A stretch of DNA of 64,000 nucleotides from NCBI RefSeq assembly GCF_003609575.1, contig NZ_MBTA01000012.1, forward strand, positions 310,001-374,000, read 5' to 3'. The notes under the pieces were generated by a model that saw only the letters and a program-made list of their open reading frames with translations, had not been told where the DNA came from and made no database searches. The translations under genes were made by a program, and so were the position numbers. Below are positions 15,047 to 25,150 of the stretch, piece by piece; the first letter of the stretch is position 1; the number at the start of each line of letters is the position of its first letter. Source of the stretch: Pelobium manganitolerans. Lineage in GTDB: Bacteria; Bacteroidota; Bacteroidia; Sphingobacteriales; Sphingobacteriaceae.

Positions 15047-17845
15047 TTAATCTACCTTAGCGGTTTTCGCTTTAGAGGCTTTTTTTACTATTTCTTTTAC
15101 TTCTTCGATGTTTTTAAGCTCAAAAGCTTTCGCAACAATATGGGCTTGTTGGGCCAAGTGTTGTTTTGCAAAACCTGTTGCCGGACTGCTCGCCGGTTTT
15201 CTGGAAATTACATCAAAATCAAATTCAGATTTCCTAAATATACGCGAAATAAATGGCCAAGGTCCCATATTTTCTGGCTCTTCTTGCACCCAGATAAAGT
15301 GAGCGTTTTTGTATTTTGCTTTTATAGCGTCCATTTGTTTGTACGGCGTTGGGTACATTTGCTCTAAACGCACCACGGCAACGTCTTCACGCGCATCTTT
15401 TTCTTTCTCCTCTATTAAATCGTAGTAGATTTTGCCCGAGCAGAATAACACGCGTTTCACTTTTTCGGCTTTAGCCGATGCGTCATCTATTACTTCCTGG
15501 AATTTTCCGTCTGTAAAATCCTTCAGAGGTGATACGCATTTAGGATGTCTTAACAGGCTTTTTGGAGAAAAGTTAATCATCGGTTTGCGGATATCGCGTT
15601 TTAATTGGCGACGCAATGCGTGGAAAAACTGCGCTGGAGTGGTGCAGTTAAGCACCTGCATATTGTACTCGGCGCAAAGCTCTAAGAAACGTTCAATACG
15701 CGCCGACGAGTGTTCTGGTCCCTGGCCTTCGTAGCCGTGAGGCAATAAAATTACCAAGCCGTTAGCACGTTGCCATTTTGTTTCGGCAGATGAAACGTAT
15801 TGGTCTACAATAATTTGAGCGCCATTAAAGAAATCTCCAAACTGTGCTTCCCAAATGGTTAGAGCGTATGGGTTGGCCATTGCATAACCATATTCGAAAC
15901 CTAAAACCCCATATTCAGATAAGTGCGAATTGTAGATTTCAAAGCTAGCCTGCCCTTCTGCAACATGTGCCAATGGCGTGTATTCTTCTTCAGAATCTTC
16001 AACTTTAACTACTGCATGGCGGTGCGAGAAAGTACCGCGTTCCACATCCTGACCGCTGATACGTACTCGTCGGCCCTCTTTAACCAATGTTCCGTAGGCC
16101 ATCAACTCGGCCATGGCCCAATCAAAAACATGTGTTTCTGTGGCCATTTTTAATCGTTCGCCAAATAAGCGTTCAATTTTGGATAAAAACTTTTTATCTG
16201 ATGGCAAATGCGAAATTGCTTTCGCTACGTTTAATAATTCGTCTTTTTTTACTGATGTATCCGGAGAGCTTTCAAAATCCTTTTCTGAAGAAAACCTAAA
16301 CTCGGTCCAGGCTCCAGAAAACGCTGGGTTAGTTGGTGCTCCCGGGTCTTCTTTAGATTCGTTTAAACGCTCTTGCAAAAGGTCTTTAAACTCTTTTTCC
16401 ATTTGCTTGGCCAACTTTTTATCAACCGCCCCTTGCGATAGTAGTTTTTCTACATAAATCTCGCGCGGATTAGGGTGTTTTTCAATGGCTTTATAAAGAA
16501 TTGGTTGTGTAAACCTAGGCTCGTCAGCTTCGTTATGGCCAAATCTGCGGTAGCATAAAATATCGATAAATACGTCGTTATGGAAACGTTGGCGGTATTC
16601 CATCGCCATATTAATGGCATAAACTAAGGCCTCAACATCATCGCCATTTACATGGAAAACCGGTGAAAGGGTAACTTTCGCAATATCGGTACAATAAGTA
16701 GATGAGCGCGCGTCTTTGTAATTGGTGGTAAAACCAACTTGATTGTTAATTACCAAATGGATGGTTCCGCCGGTGGTGTAAGCATCCAATTTAGACATCT
16801 GTAAAACTTCATATACCAAGCCTTGGCCAGCAATGGACGCGTCACCATGCAACAATATCGGAGCAATACGTTTATAATCGCGCTGATATTTCATGTCCAT
16901 TTTAGAGCGGGTGATCCCCTCAACAACCGCAGCAACTGTTTCCAAATGCGACGGGTTAGGGCAAAGGCTTAAATGCACTTTTTTGCCCGAAGAAGTTTCT
17001 ACATCGGTAGAAAAGCCTAAGTGGTATTTTACATCGCCTCCGAAAGGCAAATCTTTATTGTATTTACCTTCAAATTCAGAGAAAATATCTTTGTAGGTTT
17101 TGCCCATGATATTGGCCAGCACGTTTAATCTGCCGCGGTGCGCCATACCAATTACAAATTCCTCAATTTCTAGGTCAGCCCCTTTTTCAATAACAGAATC
17201 CAGCGCCGGAATTAATGCTTCTGCACCTTCTAAAGAAAAACGTTTTTGGCCTAAAAATTTAGTTCCTAAAAAGCTTTCAAAAGCAACTGCTTGGTTTAGT
17301 TTGTTAAGGATGCGTTTTTTTGTCTCGACATCAAAAGCCGGTTTGTTGCGGTTTTTCTCCATGCGTTCTTCAAACCATTTTAGTTTGATGGGGTTACGCA
17401 TGTACGTATATTCAATGCCGATAGACTGGCAGTAAGTTTCTTCTAAAAGCTGGTAGATGTCTCTGAGTTTGGCAGGACCTAAGCCTACCTCAACGCCTGC
17501 GTTAAAAACGGTATCCAAATCTGCCTCAGAAAGCCCGAAAGTTTCCAGCTCTTTTCCTGGGAAGTACTTGCGACGTTCGCGCACAGGGTTGGTCTTGGTG
17601 AAAAGGTGGCCACGGCTACGGAAACCGTAAATCATACCAAGCACGTTAATTTCTTTTAAAGCATGTGCCGCGCTCTCTGGGCTTGCATTTTCGCCACCCG
17701 GACTCTCGCTTTGCTGACCGAAATCAAAGCCTTCAAAAAATTTTTGCCATCCAAAATCTACAGATTGGGGGTCTTGCTTGTATGATTGGTAGAGCGAATC
17801 AATATAAGCGGAATCTGCGTTGCTGAGATAAGATAAATTATCCAT
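15047..17845 (-). CDS. sucA: 2-oxoglutarate dehydrogenase E1 component
   Basis: A 932-residue thiamine-diphosphate enzyme of the TCA cycle that decarboxylates 2-oxoglutarate. The N-terminal E2-docking segment starts [16 protein letters not shown]. Core motifs include [27 protein letters not shown] and [11 protein letters not shown], all conserved in SucA. Length fits the family (about 930). It is the first gene of the sucA-odhB unit. A TACTTTTG box on the minus strand at 17869-17876, 24 bp before the start, is a likely -7 element. Confidence 0.96.
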   Translation of the reverse strand: MDNLSYLSNADSAYIDSLYQSYKQDPQSVDFGWQKFFEGFDFGQQSESPGGENASPESAAHALKEINVLGMIYGFRSRGHLFTKTNPVRERRKYFPGKELETFGLSEADLDTVFNAGVEVGLGPAKLRDIYQLLEETYCQSIGIEYTYMRNPIKLKWFEERMEKNRNKPAFDVETKKRILNKLNQAVAFESFLGTKFLGQKRFSLEGAEALIPALDSVIEKGADLEIEEFVIGMAHRGRLNVLANIMGKTYKDIFSEFEGKYNKDLPFGGDVKYHLGFSTDVETSSGKKVHLSLCPNPSHLETVAAVVEGITRSKMDMKYQRDYKRIAPILLHGDASIAGQGLVYEVLQMSKLDAYTTGGTIHLVINNQVGFTTNYKDARSSTYCTDIAKVTLSPVFHVNGDDVEALVYAINMAMEYRQRFHNDVFIDILCYRRFGHNEADEPRFTQPILYKAIEKHPNPREIYVEKLLSQGAVDKKLAKQMEKEFKDLLQERLNESKEDPGAPTNPAFSGAWTEFRFSSEKDFESSPDTSVKKDELLNVAKAISHLPSDKKFLSKIERLFGERLKMATETHVFDWAMAELMAYGTLVKEGRRVRISGQDVERGTFSHRHAVVKVEDSEEEYTPLAHVAEGQASFEIYNSHLSEYGVLGFEYGYAMANPYALTIWEAQFGDFFNGAQIIVDQYVSSAETKWQRANGLVILLPHGYEGQGPEHSSARIERFLELCAEYNMQVLNCTTPAQFFHALRRQLKRDIRKPMINFSPKSLLRHPKCVSPLKDFTDGKFQEVIDDASAKAEKVKRVLFCSGKIYYDLIEEKEKDAREDVAVVRLEQMYPTPYKQMDAIKAKYKNAHFIWVQEEPENMGPWPFISRIFRKSEFDFDVISRKPASSPATGFAKQHLAQQAHIVAKAFELKNIEEVKEIVKKASKAKTAKVD

Positions 17846-18073
17846 CTAAAAATAAATCTGTTTGCCAGCAAAAGTAAACAAAATAGGTTGGGAAAACACG
17901 AAATAATTAGGATTTATGGCGCTTTGTGACGGGCTTATGCCAATGAGAAATATGGCTTTGCCAACTTAGTAAAATAGCGCCTCATCAAACACTAAGAATG
18001 TTACAAAGAGTTGCGACTTCCTTATTGGCGAAGGCAATTTTTGTTCGTTAATATAAGCCATCGAAAAATTAAA

Positions 18074-18946
18074 TCAATGTATCATCTTCTTAAAAGCTTC
18101 AATACCCGGTAATACATGCAAGTGATGATGAGAAAATTTAATATCCTGCAAAACAGCATAACCGCTTACTAAAAGTGGGGCGTTTAAAATATTACAAAGG
18201 CTTTTTAAAATATCTTCAACAGTCGCATAACTGTAAGCACTAGTTAAAACAGTAAGGGCGTAATCTGGTTTAAAAAAGTCGCTAGCTTCTTGCAAAATCG
18301 CATAAGGTAAATCGGCACCGAGGTACAGCACTTTGTGTCCGGCTTTTTTTAATAAATATTCGGCATATAAAAGGCTAAGTTCATGCTGTTCTTGTGGTGG
18401 CAAAAAAAGCAGATATTTTCTTGCATCCATTCTCTCAGTGCTTTTCAGAGAACGTGTTTCTACACTTATTTTTTGGGCAATTTTGTGGCTTGCAAAATGC
18501 TCGTGCGCAACGTTTATGGTTTTACTTTGCCATAAATTGCCTATCTGATGCAAAAAGGGGAAAACCACTTTCTCCATCGTTTGTTGCATTCCCATTTCTA
18601 AAGTGAAAGTATCCAAACTTTCATCAAACGCGTTGGCGTCCATAGCTACGGTAGCATTTAACAGCTGTTTAATTTTAAAATCAGGTTGGGCAGCTCCGGT
18701 GTTGATTTGATGCACCAATGCATCTATATCCTTTTCGGGCATTTTAGATATTTCGCTGATCTTAAAACCGTTGTGGCTTAAAGTGGCTACATTTAAAAAG
18801 AAGCGGAGGTCTTCGCTGTCGTAATAACGTATGTTGGTGCCGGTACGTTTGCAGCGCGACAGGTTGTAACGCTGTTCCCAAATGCGTAAAGTATGGGCCT
18901 TAATGCCTGTTAAACTTTCGATATGGCTAATCGATAATTTGTCCAC
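18074..18946 (-). CDS. MerR-type regulator with CarH-like cobalamin/light-sensing domain
   Basis: A 290-residue protein with a GTG start, forced by an in-frame stop shortly upstream. Residues 1-70 are a MerR winged helix (SHIESLTGIKAHTLRIWEQRY). Then comes a four-helix module with W139-x9-E149-H150, the Wx9EH signature of CarH/LitR photoreceptors, and a cobalamin-binding Rossmann domain with E186QHELS191. The axial-ligand histidine is H188, but the usual Gly of ExHxxG is Ser. CarH-type proteins bind adenosylcobalamin, repress in the dark and release DNA on illumination. The upstream neighbour is a cryptochrome gene. Ligand use is inferred from motifs. Confidence 0.88.
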   Translation of the reverse strand: MDKLSISHIESLTGIKAHTLRIWEQRYNLSRCKRTGTNIRYYDSEDLRFFLNVATLSHNGFKISEISKMPEKDIDALVHQINTGAAQPDFKIKQLLNATVAMDANAFDESLDTFTLEMGMQQTMEKVVFPFLHQIGNLWQSKTINVAHEHFASHKIAQKISVETRSLKSTERMDARKYLLFLPPQEQHELSLLYAEYLLKKAGHKVLYLGADLPYAILQEASDFFKPDYALTVLTSAYSYATVEDILKSLCNILNAPLLVSGYAVLQDIKFSHHHLHVLPGIEAFKKMIH

Positions 18947-18998
18947 CGTTGCTGATTTTTATCCATACTGATAACAAAGGTGTAAGCATTTTGTTTTT

Positions 18999-20306
18999 TT
19001 ATGAATTATTTTCGCTCCAAAGTTTCACATACGCTCCGTGCGGGTCATATTCTGCAGCTTGTTTTTCAATGTTGAAGTAACGCTCATCCCGCGGATCATT
19101 GCCTACGCCTGCAATGTATGCCCAGTTTCCCCAGTTGCTTGCGGGACTGTAATCTATCAGCATCTCTTCAAAATAAGCAGCGCCCCAAGTCCAGTTAACT
19201 TTTAAATCATTTACAAGGTACGAGGCTACATTTTGTCTGCCGCGGTTGCTCATGAAACCGGTGTGTTTCAGTTCTTGCATATTAGCATCTACAAAAGGCA
19301 CACCCGTAACGCCGTTTTTCCATTGCTCAAACAGCTCTTTTTGGTTTGGTGCCAGTTCGTTTTCTTTGCCTTTTATCCCATCTTCCATAAAATAGCGTGT
19401 TCCGTGCTTTTTAAACATAAACCGGAAATAATCTCGCCATAGCAATTCAAAAATTAACCAATAGGTAGAGTCATTGGCGCCCCGTTCTTTCTCGTAGCGC
19501 TTTACTTCCCAATAAATTTCGCGCGGTGATAAACATCCGGCTGCCAGCCAAGGCGAAAGTTTGGAACTATAGTCGGCGCCAAGCAAGCCGTTGCGCGTTT
19601 TCTTATAGGTTTTTAAAGCCTCGCTTTCCCATAAATAATAATTCAATCGTTTTAACCCTTCGGTTTCGCCCCCTTTAAACTGTAGTACGCTTCGTTTGTC
19701 TACTTCGGGCTCGGTTAAACCTAGGTCTTGGAGCGTGGGCACTTCGCTTTTTTCAAAATTGGCAGGGATGTTTATTTGCGTTGGTGTTTCAAAAGAAGGA
19801 CGTATCTCGGCTTCACGCTCTACCTTTTTCCTAAACTTGGTAAAAACATCCGGAATATCTTTAATAGGAAAAGGCAAATCCTCTTTGTGGTGCATGGTGT
19901 GCCCAATAAAATGCTTCAAATTAATCTGCATTTTCCAAAGTGCGTCTTCCACGTTAGAAGAAACCTCAGTTTCTTCCGCAGCTACCTCGCGGTGATGGTA
20001 AACCTCGTTCACCTCATATTTTTTGCATAATTCTGGTAAAATTTCCTCCGGTATACCTTTTAATATCAGTAAATCGCCACCTAATTTTTGTAAGGATACT
20101 TTTAAGTCTTCTAAACTCTCTAAAATAAATTTTGCTCTAAAATTGCCCGTCTTCTGTGTGCCATAGGGCGCTTCGGTAAAGTGACGCGGGTCCACGCAAT
20201 AAACCGGGACAATTGTTGTCGCTTTTTTAGTAGCCTCCAACAACATCTCATTGTCATGAATACGTAGGTCGTTCCTAAACCAAACCAGAATTGTTTTTCC
20301 GCTCAT
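18999..20306 (-). CDS. DASH-type cryptochrome / photolyase
   Basis: A 435-residue FAD protein. I chose the ATG of MSGKTILVWFRNDLRIHDNE because the 16 upstream in-frame residues are not family-like. The FAD-domain motifs FMSNRGRQNVASYL, NWTWGAAYFEEMLIDYSP, NWGNWAYIAGVGNDPRDER and YVKLW are characteristic of the DASH branch, which repairs cyclobutane pyrimidine dimers mainly in single-stranded DNA and may also signal. It is 52 bp upstream of the CarH-like gene on the same strand, so the two can be co-transcribed and light-controlled. Confidence 0.92.
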   Translation of the reverse strand: MSGKTILVWFRNDLRIHDNEMLLEATKKATTIVPVYCVDPRHFTEAPYGTQKTGNFRAKFILESLEDLKVSLQKLGGDLLILKGIPEEILPELCKKYEVNEVYHHREVAAEETEVSSNVEDALWKMQINLKHFIGHTMHHKEDLPFPIKDIPDVFTKFRKKVEREAEIRPSFETPTQINIPANFEKSEVPTLQDLGLTEPEVDKRSVLQFKGGETEGLKRLNYYLWESEALKTYKKTRNGLLGADYSSKLSPWLAAGCLSPREIYWEVKRYEKERGANDSTYWLIFELLWRDYFRFMFKKHGTRYFMEDGIKGKENELAPNQKELFEQWKNGVTGVPFVDANMQELKHTGFMSNRGRQNVASYLVNDLKVNWTWGAAYFEEMLIDYSPASNWGNWAYIAGVGNDPRDERYFNIEKQAAEYDPHGAYVKLWSENNS

Positions 20307-20341
20307 TTTTATGGAAAGATTTACAAAAAGGGCATTTTTTG

Positions 20342-20359
20342 CAATATTGGACAATATTT
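20342..20359. promoter_or_regulatory. tandem CAATATT repeat upstream of the cryptochrome gene
   Basis: CAATATTG (20342-20349, itself a palindrome) and CAATATTT (20352-20359) repeat with a 10-bp period, 36-53 bp before the cryptochrome start. Repeats spaced near one helical turn are typical of MerR/CarH operators, but no known consensus was matched. Confidence 0.3.
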
Positions 20360-20433
20360 AAGAGCAACGCAAATTGCCACCTTTATTTTACTTCAAATTT
20401 ACAGATGATAAACGGTTTAAATTTTGCTTTAAG

Positions 20434-20464
20434 TTAACACAATGAATCAAGATTAATATCTTTG
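20434..20464 (+). promoter_or_regulatory. promoter of hflX
   Basis: TTA (20434-20436), 20 nt, then TATCTTTG (20457-20464), a perfect TAnnTTTG -7 box 17 bp before the start codon. Confidence 0.5.
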
Positions 20465-20481
20465 CCAACAGAGGAAGAAAA

Positions 20482-21684
20482 ATGCCGAGGAAAAAATTTT
20501 ACGATACAGAAGTTAAGCCCGAGCGCGTGGTTTTGGTTGGGCTGATTACCGCTAACCAAACTGAGGCCGAGGAAAACGAATATTTAGATGAGCTGGCATT
20601 TTTAGTAGAAACTGCCGGAGGAGTTACCGAAAAGCGCTTTACACAAAAAATGCAAAAGCCAGAGCGCGCCACTTTTGTAGGCACGGGTAAACTGGAAGAA
20701 ATACGTGATTACGTAAAAGCCGAGGAGATCGACATTGTGGTTTTTGATGACGAGCTATCACCAATGCAGTTGCGGAATATAGAGAACGAGCTGAAGGTAA
20801 AAGTGTTGGACCGCAGCAATTTAATATTGGATATTTTTGCAAAACGGGCACAATCTGCCCAAGCAAAAACACAAGTAGAGCTAGCGCAGTTACAATATTT
20901 ATTGCCACGCTTAACGCGGATGTGGACGCACTTAGAACGCCAAAAAGGCGGTATTGGAATGCGTGGTCCCGGTGAAACACAAATTGAGAGCGATAGAAGG
21001 ATGATCCAGCAAAAGATTTCTTTGTTGAAAGAAAAGCTAGAGCTGATAGATAAACAGAACGAAACACAGCGCAAAAACAGGCGCGAGCTGGTGCGGGTGG
21101 CCTTGGTAGGTTATACGAACGTAGGTAAATCTACCATCATGAACATGCTCTCCAAATCTGAAGTGTTTGCAGAAAACAAGCTGTTTGCCACGCTTGATAC
21201 CACCGTGCGTAAAGTAGTGCTAGAAAACGTGCCTTTCTTACTTTCGGATACCGTAGGTTTTATTCGCAAATTGCCGCATCATTTGGTAGAGTGCTTTAAG
21301 TCTACTTTAGATGAAGTTCGTGAAGCGGATATTTTAATTCATGTAGTGGACATATCGCATCCTAATTTTGAAGATCATATCCGTACGGTAAACGAAACCT
21401 TAAAAGAATTGGGAGCTATCGATAAAGAAATGATAACGGTTTTTAACAAAATTGATAATTACCGCGAAGTAGAGGCAGCGCAAGATTGGGAAGTGGAAAA
21501 TGAAGATGTGCCCAGCATGACTTTATCCGATTTCAAAAAAAGCTGGATGGCAAAACACAACAGCCCGGCCATATTTATATCTGCCTCTAAAAAAGAAAAT
21601 GTAGATGAACTGCGCGAGCGCATTTACGAAAGCGTGAAAGCGGTGAACCAGCAGATTTATCCTTACAATAATTTTTTATATTAA
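20482..21684 (+). CDS. hflX: ribosome-associated GTPase HflX
   Basis: A 400-residue GTPase that binds the 50S subunit and rescues stalled or heat-damaged ribosomes. The N-terminal HflX domain is followed by a coiled-coil region with the glycine-rich motif GGIGMRGPGETQIE (156-169), then the G domain with Walker A G210YTNVGKST218 and DTVGFIRKLPHHLV. The length is normal. It is divergent from the cryptochrome gene and followed by rbfA in the same direction, a plausible ribosome-maintenance unit. Confidence 0.95.
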   Translation: MPRKKFYDTEVKPERVVLVGLITANQTEAEENEYLDELAFLVETAGGVTEKRFTQKMQKPERATFVGTGKLEEIRDYVKAEEIDIVVFDDELSPMQLRNIENELKVKVLDRSNLILDIFAKRAQSAQAKTQVELAQLQYLLPRLTRMWTHLERQKGGIGMRGPGETQIESDRRMIQQKISLLKEKLELIDKQNETQRKNRRELVRVALVGYTNVGKSTIMNMLSKSEVFAENKLFATLDTTVRKVVLENVPFLLSDTVGFIRKLPHHLVECFKSTLDEVREADILIHVVDISHPNFEDHIRTVNETLKELGAIDKEMITVFNKIDNYREVEAAQDWEVENEDVPSMTLSDFKKSWMAKHNSPAIFISASKKENVDELRERIYESVKAVNQQIYPYNNFLY

Positions 21685-21760
21685 TAAAGGAGTAAGTATC
21701 AAGACAGCGCCGGTTAAGTTCTGATCTATTTAATATTATTAGCTTCATATCTAAATAACC

Positions 21761-22126
21761 ATGGAATCAAAAAGACAGCAGAAGTTTGCACGAGTAATAC
21801 AAAAGGATTTAGGAGAGATTTTCCAGAGAGAAGGAGCATCTTTTGTGCCCAATGCCATGATTACAGTAACAAAAGTTAGGGCTACGCCAGATTTGGGCAT
21901 TGTGAGGGTGTTTTTAAGTTTTTTTGCTGTGGCAGATGCTAAAGATGCTTTAAAGAAAGTACAATCAAAAGCCACAGAAATACGCTATATTTTGGGCAAA
22001 CGTATTAAAGACCAAGTAAAAGGCGTGCCTCAGCTCGAGTTTTTTTTGGATGATACTAATGAATATGTCGACAAAATGGACCGTATTTTTAATAACATCC
22101 AGCAAGATGATACCGGCGAGCTATAG
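21761..22126 (+). CDS. rbfA: ribosome-binding factor A
   Basis: A 121-residue KH-type protein that aids maturation of the 16S rRNA 5' end on the 30S subunit. RQQKFARVIQKDLGEIFQRE at the N-terminus and a C-terminal PQLEFFLDDT segment are typical. It lies 76 bp after hflX and is complete. Confidence 0.93.
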   Translation: MESKRQQKFARVIQKDLGEIFQREGASFVPNAMITVTKVRATPDLGIVRVFLSFFAVADAKDALKKVQSKATEIRYILGKRIKDQVKGVPQLEFFLDDTNEYVDKMDRIFNNIQQDDTGEL

Positions 22127-22165
22127 GCTGTCGCGAAAACATCAGCCAATTTACCGCATTTTTTT

Positions 22166-22181
22166 GCGCCTTTGCAGGCGC
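22166..22181. other. hairpin in the rbfA-aspS spacer
   Basis: GCGCC and GGCGC arms around a 6-nt loop, preceded but not followed by a T-run. It could act as a weak terminator for minus-strand transcription or as mRNA 3' end protection for rbfA. Confidence 0.35.
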
Positions 22182-22225
22182 TAAGGCCAATTGTAAAAGC
22201 AATTACATAAAAAATATTTTTAACT

Positions 22226-22260
22226 TATATTCGCAAATTATTTGCCCTTGAGGGCTTTTT
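22226..22260 (+). promoter_or_regulatory. aspS promoter -7 box followed by a short hairpin with T-run
   Basis: TATATTCG (22226-22233) matches TAnnTTTG at seven of eight bases. GCCC-TTGA-GGGC (22244-22255) and TTTTT follow, so the transcript would begin almost directly with this hairpin, 16 bp before the aspS ATG. It resembles a minimal attenuator but has only four base pairs. Confidence 0.35.
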
Positions 22261-22275
22261 CCAAAATTTAGCATC

Positions 22276-24027
22276 ATGCACAGAACACACACTTGCGGTG
22301 AATTAACCATAAAAAACCTAGGCGAAGAAGTTTTGTTAAGCGGTTGGGTCCAAAAATCCAGAGATTTGGGTGGCACCACTTTTATTGACGTTCGTGACCG
22401 TTACGGTTTAACGCAGCTGGTGGTAAATACAGATGACGAAGCCACCTTGCGCGCCAAGGTAAAAGATTTGGGACGCGAGTTTGTGATAAAAGTAAAAGGC
22501 ACTGTTTTAGAGCGTTCCAACAAAAACCCAAAAATCCCTACAGGTGAAATAGAAATTAAAGTTTCTGATTTGGAGATTTTAAACGAGGCAAAATTGCCGC
22601 CGTTTATGATAGAGGATGAAACCGATGGTGGCGATGAGTTAAGAATGAAATATCGCTACTTGGATCTTCGTCGAAACCCCGTGCGTAACAATTTAATTTT
22701 GCGTCATAAAATGGCGCAAGAGATTAGAAAATATTTAGACGCCCAAGACTTTTTAGAAGTAGAAACCCCGGTTCTCATTAAATCAACGCCAGAAGGAGCG
22801 CGTGATTTTGTGGTGCCTAGCCGCATGAATCCCGGAGAGTTTTATGCTTTGCCACAATCGCCGCAAACTTTTAAGCAGTTGTTGATGGTATCCGGTTTTG
22901 ATAGGTACTTCCAAATTGTGAAGTGCTTTAGGGATGAAGATTTACGTGCCGACCGCCAACCGGAATTTACCCAGATAGACTGCGAGATGGCTTTTATTGA
23001 GCAGGAAGACGTGTTAAACATTTTTGAAGGTTTAACGCGCCACATGTTTAAAACGGTAAAAGGTCTGGAGTTTGAAAACTTTCCGCGTATGCAATACGCA
23101 GATGCCATGAAATATTACGGTTCTGATAAGCCCGACATCCGTTTTGAGATGAAGTTTGTTGAGCTTAACAACGTAGTTAAAGGACAAGGCTTCGGGGTTT
23201 TTGATAACGCAGAACTGGTAGTAGGTATTAACGCAACGGGCGCCGCAAGCTACACCCGCAAGCAAATTGACGAGCTTACAGATTTTGTAAAGCGCCCGCA
23301 GATTGGCGCAACCGGTTTAATTTATATGCGCCATAACGAGGACGGTAGCTTAAAATCATCAGTGGATAAGTTTTATAATGAAGAACAACTACAAAAATGG
23401 TCTGCCGCTTTTAATACCGCTCCCGGCGATTTAGTACTCATTTTAACCGGCGCAACCGATAAAGTTCGCAAACAACTGAACGAACTGCGTTTAGAAATGG
23501 GCAACCGCCTTGGTTTGCGCGATAAAAACCAGTTTGCACCACTTTGGGTTGTTGATTTTCCTTTATTAGAGTGGGACGAAGAAAGCGGACGCTACCACGC
23601 TATGCACCACCCTTTTACGTCGCCAAAGCCCGAAGATATCGATTTACTGGATAGCAAACCAGGCGAAGTGCGCGCAAACGCGTACGATTTGGTAATAAAC
23701 GGAACGGAAATTGGCGGTGGCTCTATCCGTATCCACGATAAAAAGCTCCAGTCAACAATGTTTAAACATTTAGGTTTTACAGAAGAAGAAGCACAAAAGC
23801 AGTTTGGCTTTTTGTTAGAAGCGTTTGAATATGGTGCACCTCCTCATGGCGGTATTGCCTTCGGTTTTGATAGGTTGGTGTCTATTTTCGCCGGATTAGA
23901 TTCTATTCGCGACGTTATTGCTTTCCCTAAAAACAACTCGGGCCGCGATGTAATGATTGATTCGCCATCAACCATTGACGATAAGCAGAAAAAAGAGTTG
24001 TTTATAGAAACAACCGTAGAGCAATAG
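22276..24027 (+). CDS. aspS: aspartyl-tRNA synthetase
   Basis: A 583-residue class II synthetase charging tRNA-Asp. The N-terminal OB fold begins [19 protein letters not shown]. Motif 2 is [20 protein letters not shown] and motif 3 is [11 protein letters not shown]. The bacterial insertion (GAD) domain lies between them, and length matches bacterial AspRS. It is followed by a bidirectional terminator. Confidence 0.97.
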   Translation: MHRTHTCGELTIKNLGEEVLLSGWVQKSRDLGGTTFIDVRDRYGLTQLVVNTDDEATLRAKVKDLGREFVIKVKGTVLERSNKNPKIPTGEIEIKVSDLEILNEAKLPPFMIEDETDGGDELRMKYRYLDLRRNPVRNNLILRHKMAQEIRKYLDAQDFLEVETPVLIKSTPEGARDFVVPSRMNPGEFYALPQSPQTFKQLLMVSGFDRYFQIVKCFRDEDLRADRQPEFTQIDCEMAFIEQEDVLNIFEGLTRHMFKTVKGLEFENFPRMQYADAMKYYGSDKPDIRFEMKFVELNNVVKGQGFGVFDNAELVVGINATGAASYTRKQIDELTDFVKRPQIGATGLIYMRHNEDGSLKSSVDKFYNEEQLQKWSAAFNTAPGDLVLILTGATDKVRKQLNELRLEMGNRLGLRDKNQFAPLWVVDFPLLEWDEESGRYHAMHHPFTSPKPEDIDLLDSKPGEVRANAYDLVINGTEIGGGSIRIHDKKLQSTMFKHLGFTEEEAQKQFGFLLEAFEYGAPPHGGIAFGFDRLVSIFAGLDSIRDVIAFPKNNSGRDVMIDSPSTIDDKQKKELFIETTVEQ

Positions 24028-24042
24028 ATAATAATGATAAAT

Positions 24043-24080
24043 AAAAAACAAAGGCTGCTTCAACGCAACCTTTGTTTTTT
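24043..24080. terminator. bidirectional terminator between aspS and the YbjQ-like gene
   Basis: An A-run and ACAAAGG(C)TGC pair with GCAACCTTTGT and a T-run around TTCAAC. It serves both convergent genes. Confidence 0.75.
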
Positions 24081-24110
24081 TGGCAATCTTTAATCTTTGT
24101 TCCTTATTCT

Positions 24111-24431
24111 TTACTCTATAACCACCGCTGTTCCGCTTGCAGAAACCATTAACATGCTGCCGGCACTGCCCATAGTTTCATAATCTAAATCAATCCCTAT
24201 AACGGCGTTTGCGCCCAAACGTGCAGCATAGTCTTGCATCTCTGCCATGGCAATGTTTTTGGCTTCGCGCAGGCCTTCTTCGTACGAACCTGCACGTCCG
24301 CCTACCACGTCGCGGATGCTTGCGAAAAAGTCTTTCACAAAATTTGCCCCTATAATTGCCTCGCCAGATACTATGCCTAAATATTTCACTACTTTTTTTC
24401 CTTCAATGTTATTAGTTGTTGTTACAATCAT
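24111..24431 (-). CDS. YbjQ / UPF0145 family protein
   Basis: A 106-residue protein of the YbjQ family (often called heavy-metal-binding domain protein). The typical segments are [36 protein letters not shown] and [16 protein letters not shown]. These proteins form pentameric rings of unknown function. It is a single gene with no signal peptide. Confidence 0.88.
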   Translation of the reverse strand: MIVTTTNNIEGKKVVKYLGIVSGEAIIGANFVKDFFASIRDVVGGRAGSYEEGLREAKNIAMAEMQDYAARLGANAVIGIDLDYETMGSAGSMLMVSASGTAVVIE

Positions 24432-24560
24432 GATAGTTTTTTTGGTTTAGATAGTTTTTACAGTTGGATGTTACAACGTAAGCGGAACTTAAACCGAAAT
24501 CCTTGCCACAAATCTCATATCTCAGGTCTCAAATCTCCCATTTCTTCATCTCTCATCTAA

Positions 24561-24590
24561 TTTATTCTCCCATCCAAAAGCCTATATTTG
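24561..24590 (+). promoter_or_regulatory. promoter of tadA, placed for a leaderless mRNA
   Basis: TTT (24561-24563), 19 nt, then TATATTTG (24583-24590). The ATG at 24597 follows by 6 bases, so transcription would start at or next to the start codon. Confidence 0.45.
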
Positions 24591-24596
24591 TCCTAA

Positions 24597-25073
24597 ATGA
24601 AATACTTTTCTTTTACAGACGAGCCTACGATAAGCGAAGACGAATTTTTCATGAATGAAGCGCTAAAGGAAGCGCATTTGGCATTGGAAGCAGATGAAAT
24701 TCCTGTAGGTGCGGTAATTGTGTGTAAAGGGCGTATCATCGGGAAAGGCCATAATCTTACGCAGCAGCTAAATGATGTTACTGCCCATGCAGAAATGCAG
24801 GCTTTTACTGCCGCATCCAATTTTTTAGGAGGAAAATATCTTACAGACTGTACGCTTTACGTTACTTTGGAGCCTTGCGTAATGTGCGCCGGCGCGGCCT
24901 ATTGGACACAAATTTCCAGAGTGGTTTTTGGTGCTTATGACCCACAACGTGGTTTTTCCCGTTTGGCAGATAATATTCTGCATCCGAAAACGAAACAGCT
25001 TGGCGGAGTTTTTGAGGAAAAATGTGCCGAGTTGGTCCGCACCTTCTTTAAAACAAAGCGATTTAAATCTTAA
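24597..25073 (+). CDS. tadA: tRNA(adenine34) deaminase / nucleoside deaminase
   Basis: A 158-residue zinc deaminase. The active site is H64AE66 with P93CVMC97, the cytidine/adenosine deaminase signature. TadA converts A34 of tRNA-Arg(ACG) to inosine so that CGN codons can be read. An alternative start is M19 (24651), which would give a normal leader but removes a few family residues. It is a single gene between low-complexity spacer and sod. Confidence 0.9.
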   Translation: MKYFSFTDEPTISEDEFFMNEALKEAHLALEADEIPVGAVIVCKGRIIGKGHNLTQQLNDVTAHAEMQAFTAASNFLGGKYLTDCTLYVTLEPCVMCAGAAYWTQISRVVFGAYDPQRGFSRLADNILHPKTKQLGGVFEEKCAELVRTFFKTKRFKS

Positions 25074-25150
25074 CATTAATCTGAACTTTGTTAAAGTGCA
25101 GATTCTTATATTTATCCATCATTTATTAACAACCTTAAATTTTTAAAATT

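Noticed and set aside
14422-15060. Long open frame antisense to odhB
   Set aside because: Shadow of the lipoyl/linker region, repetitive because the lipoyl domains are duplicated; no family features.
22127-22275. T-box riboswitch before aspS
   Set aside because: No T-box AGGGTGGNACCGCG-like sequence, and T-boxes are not expected in Bacteroidota.
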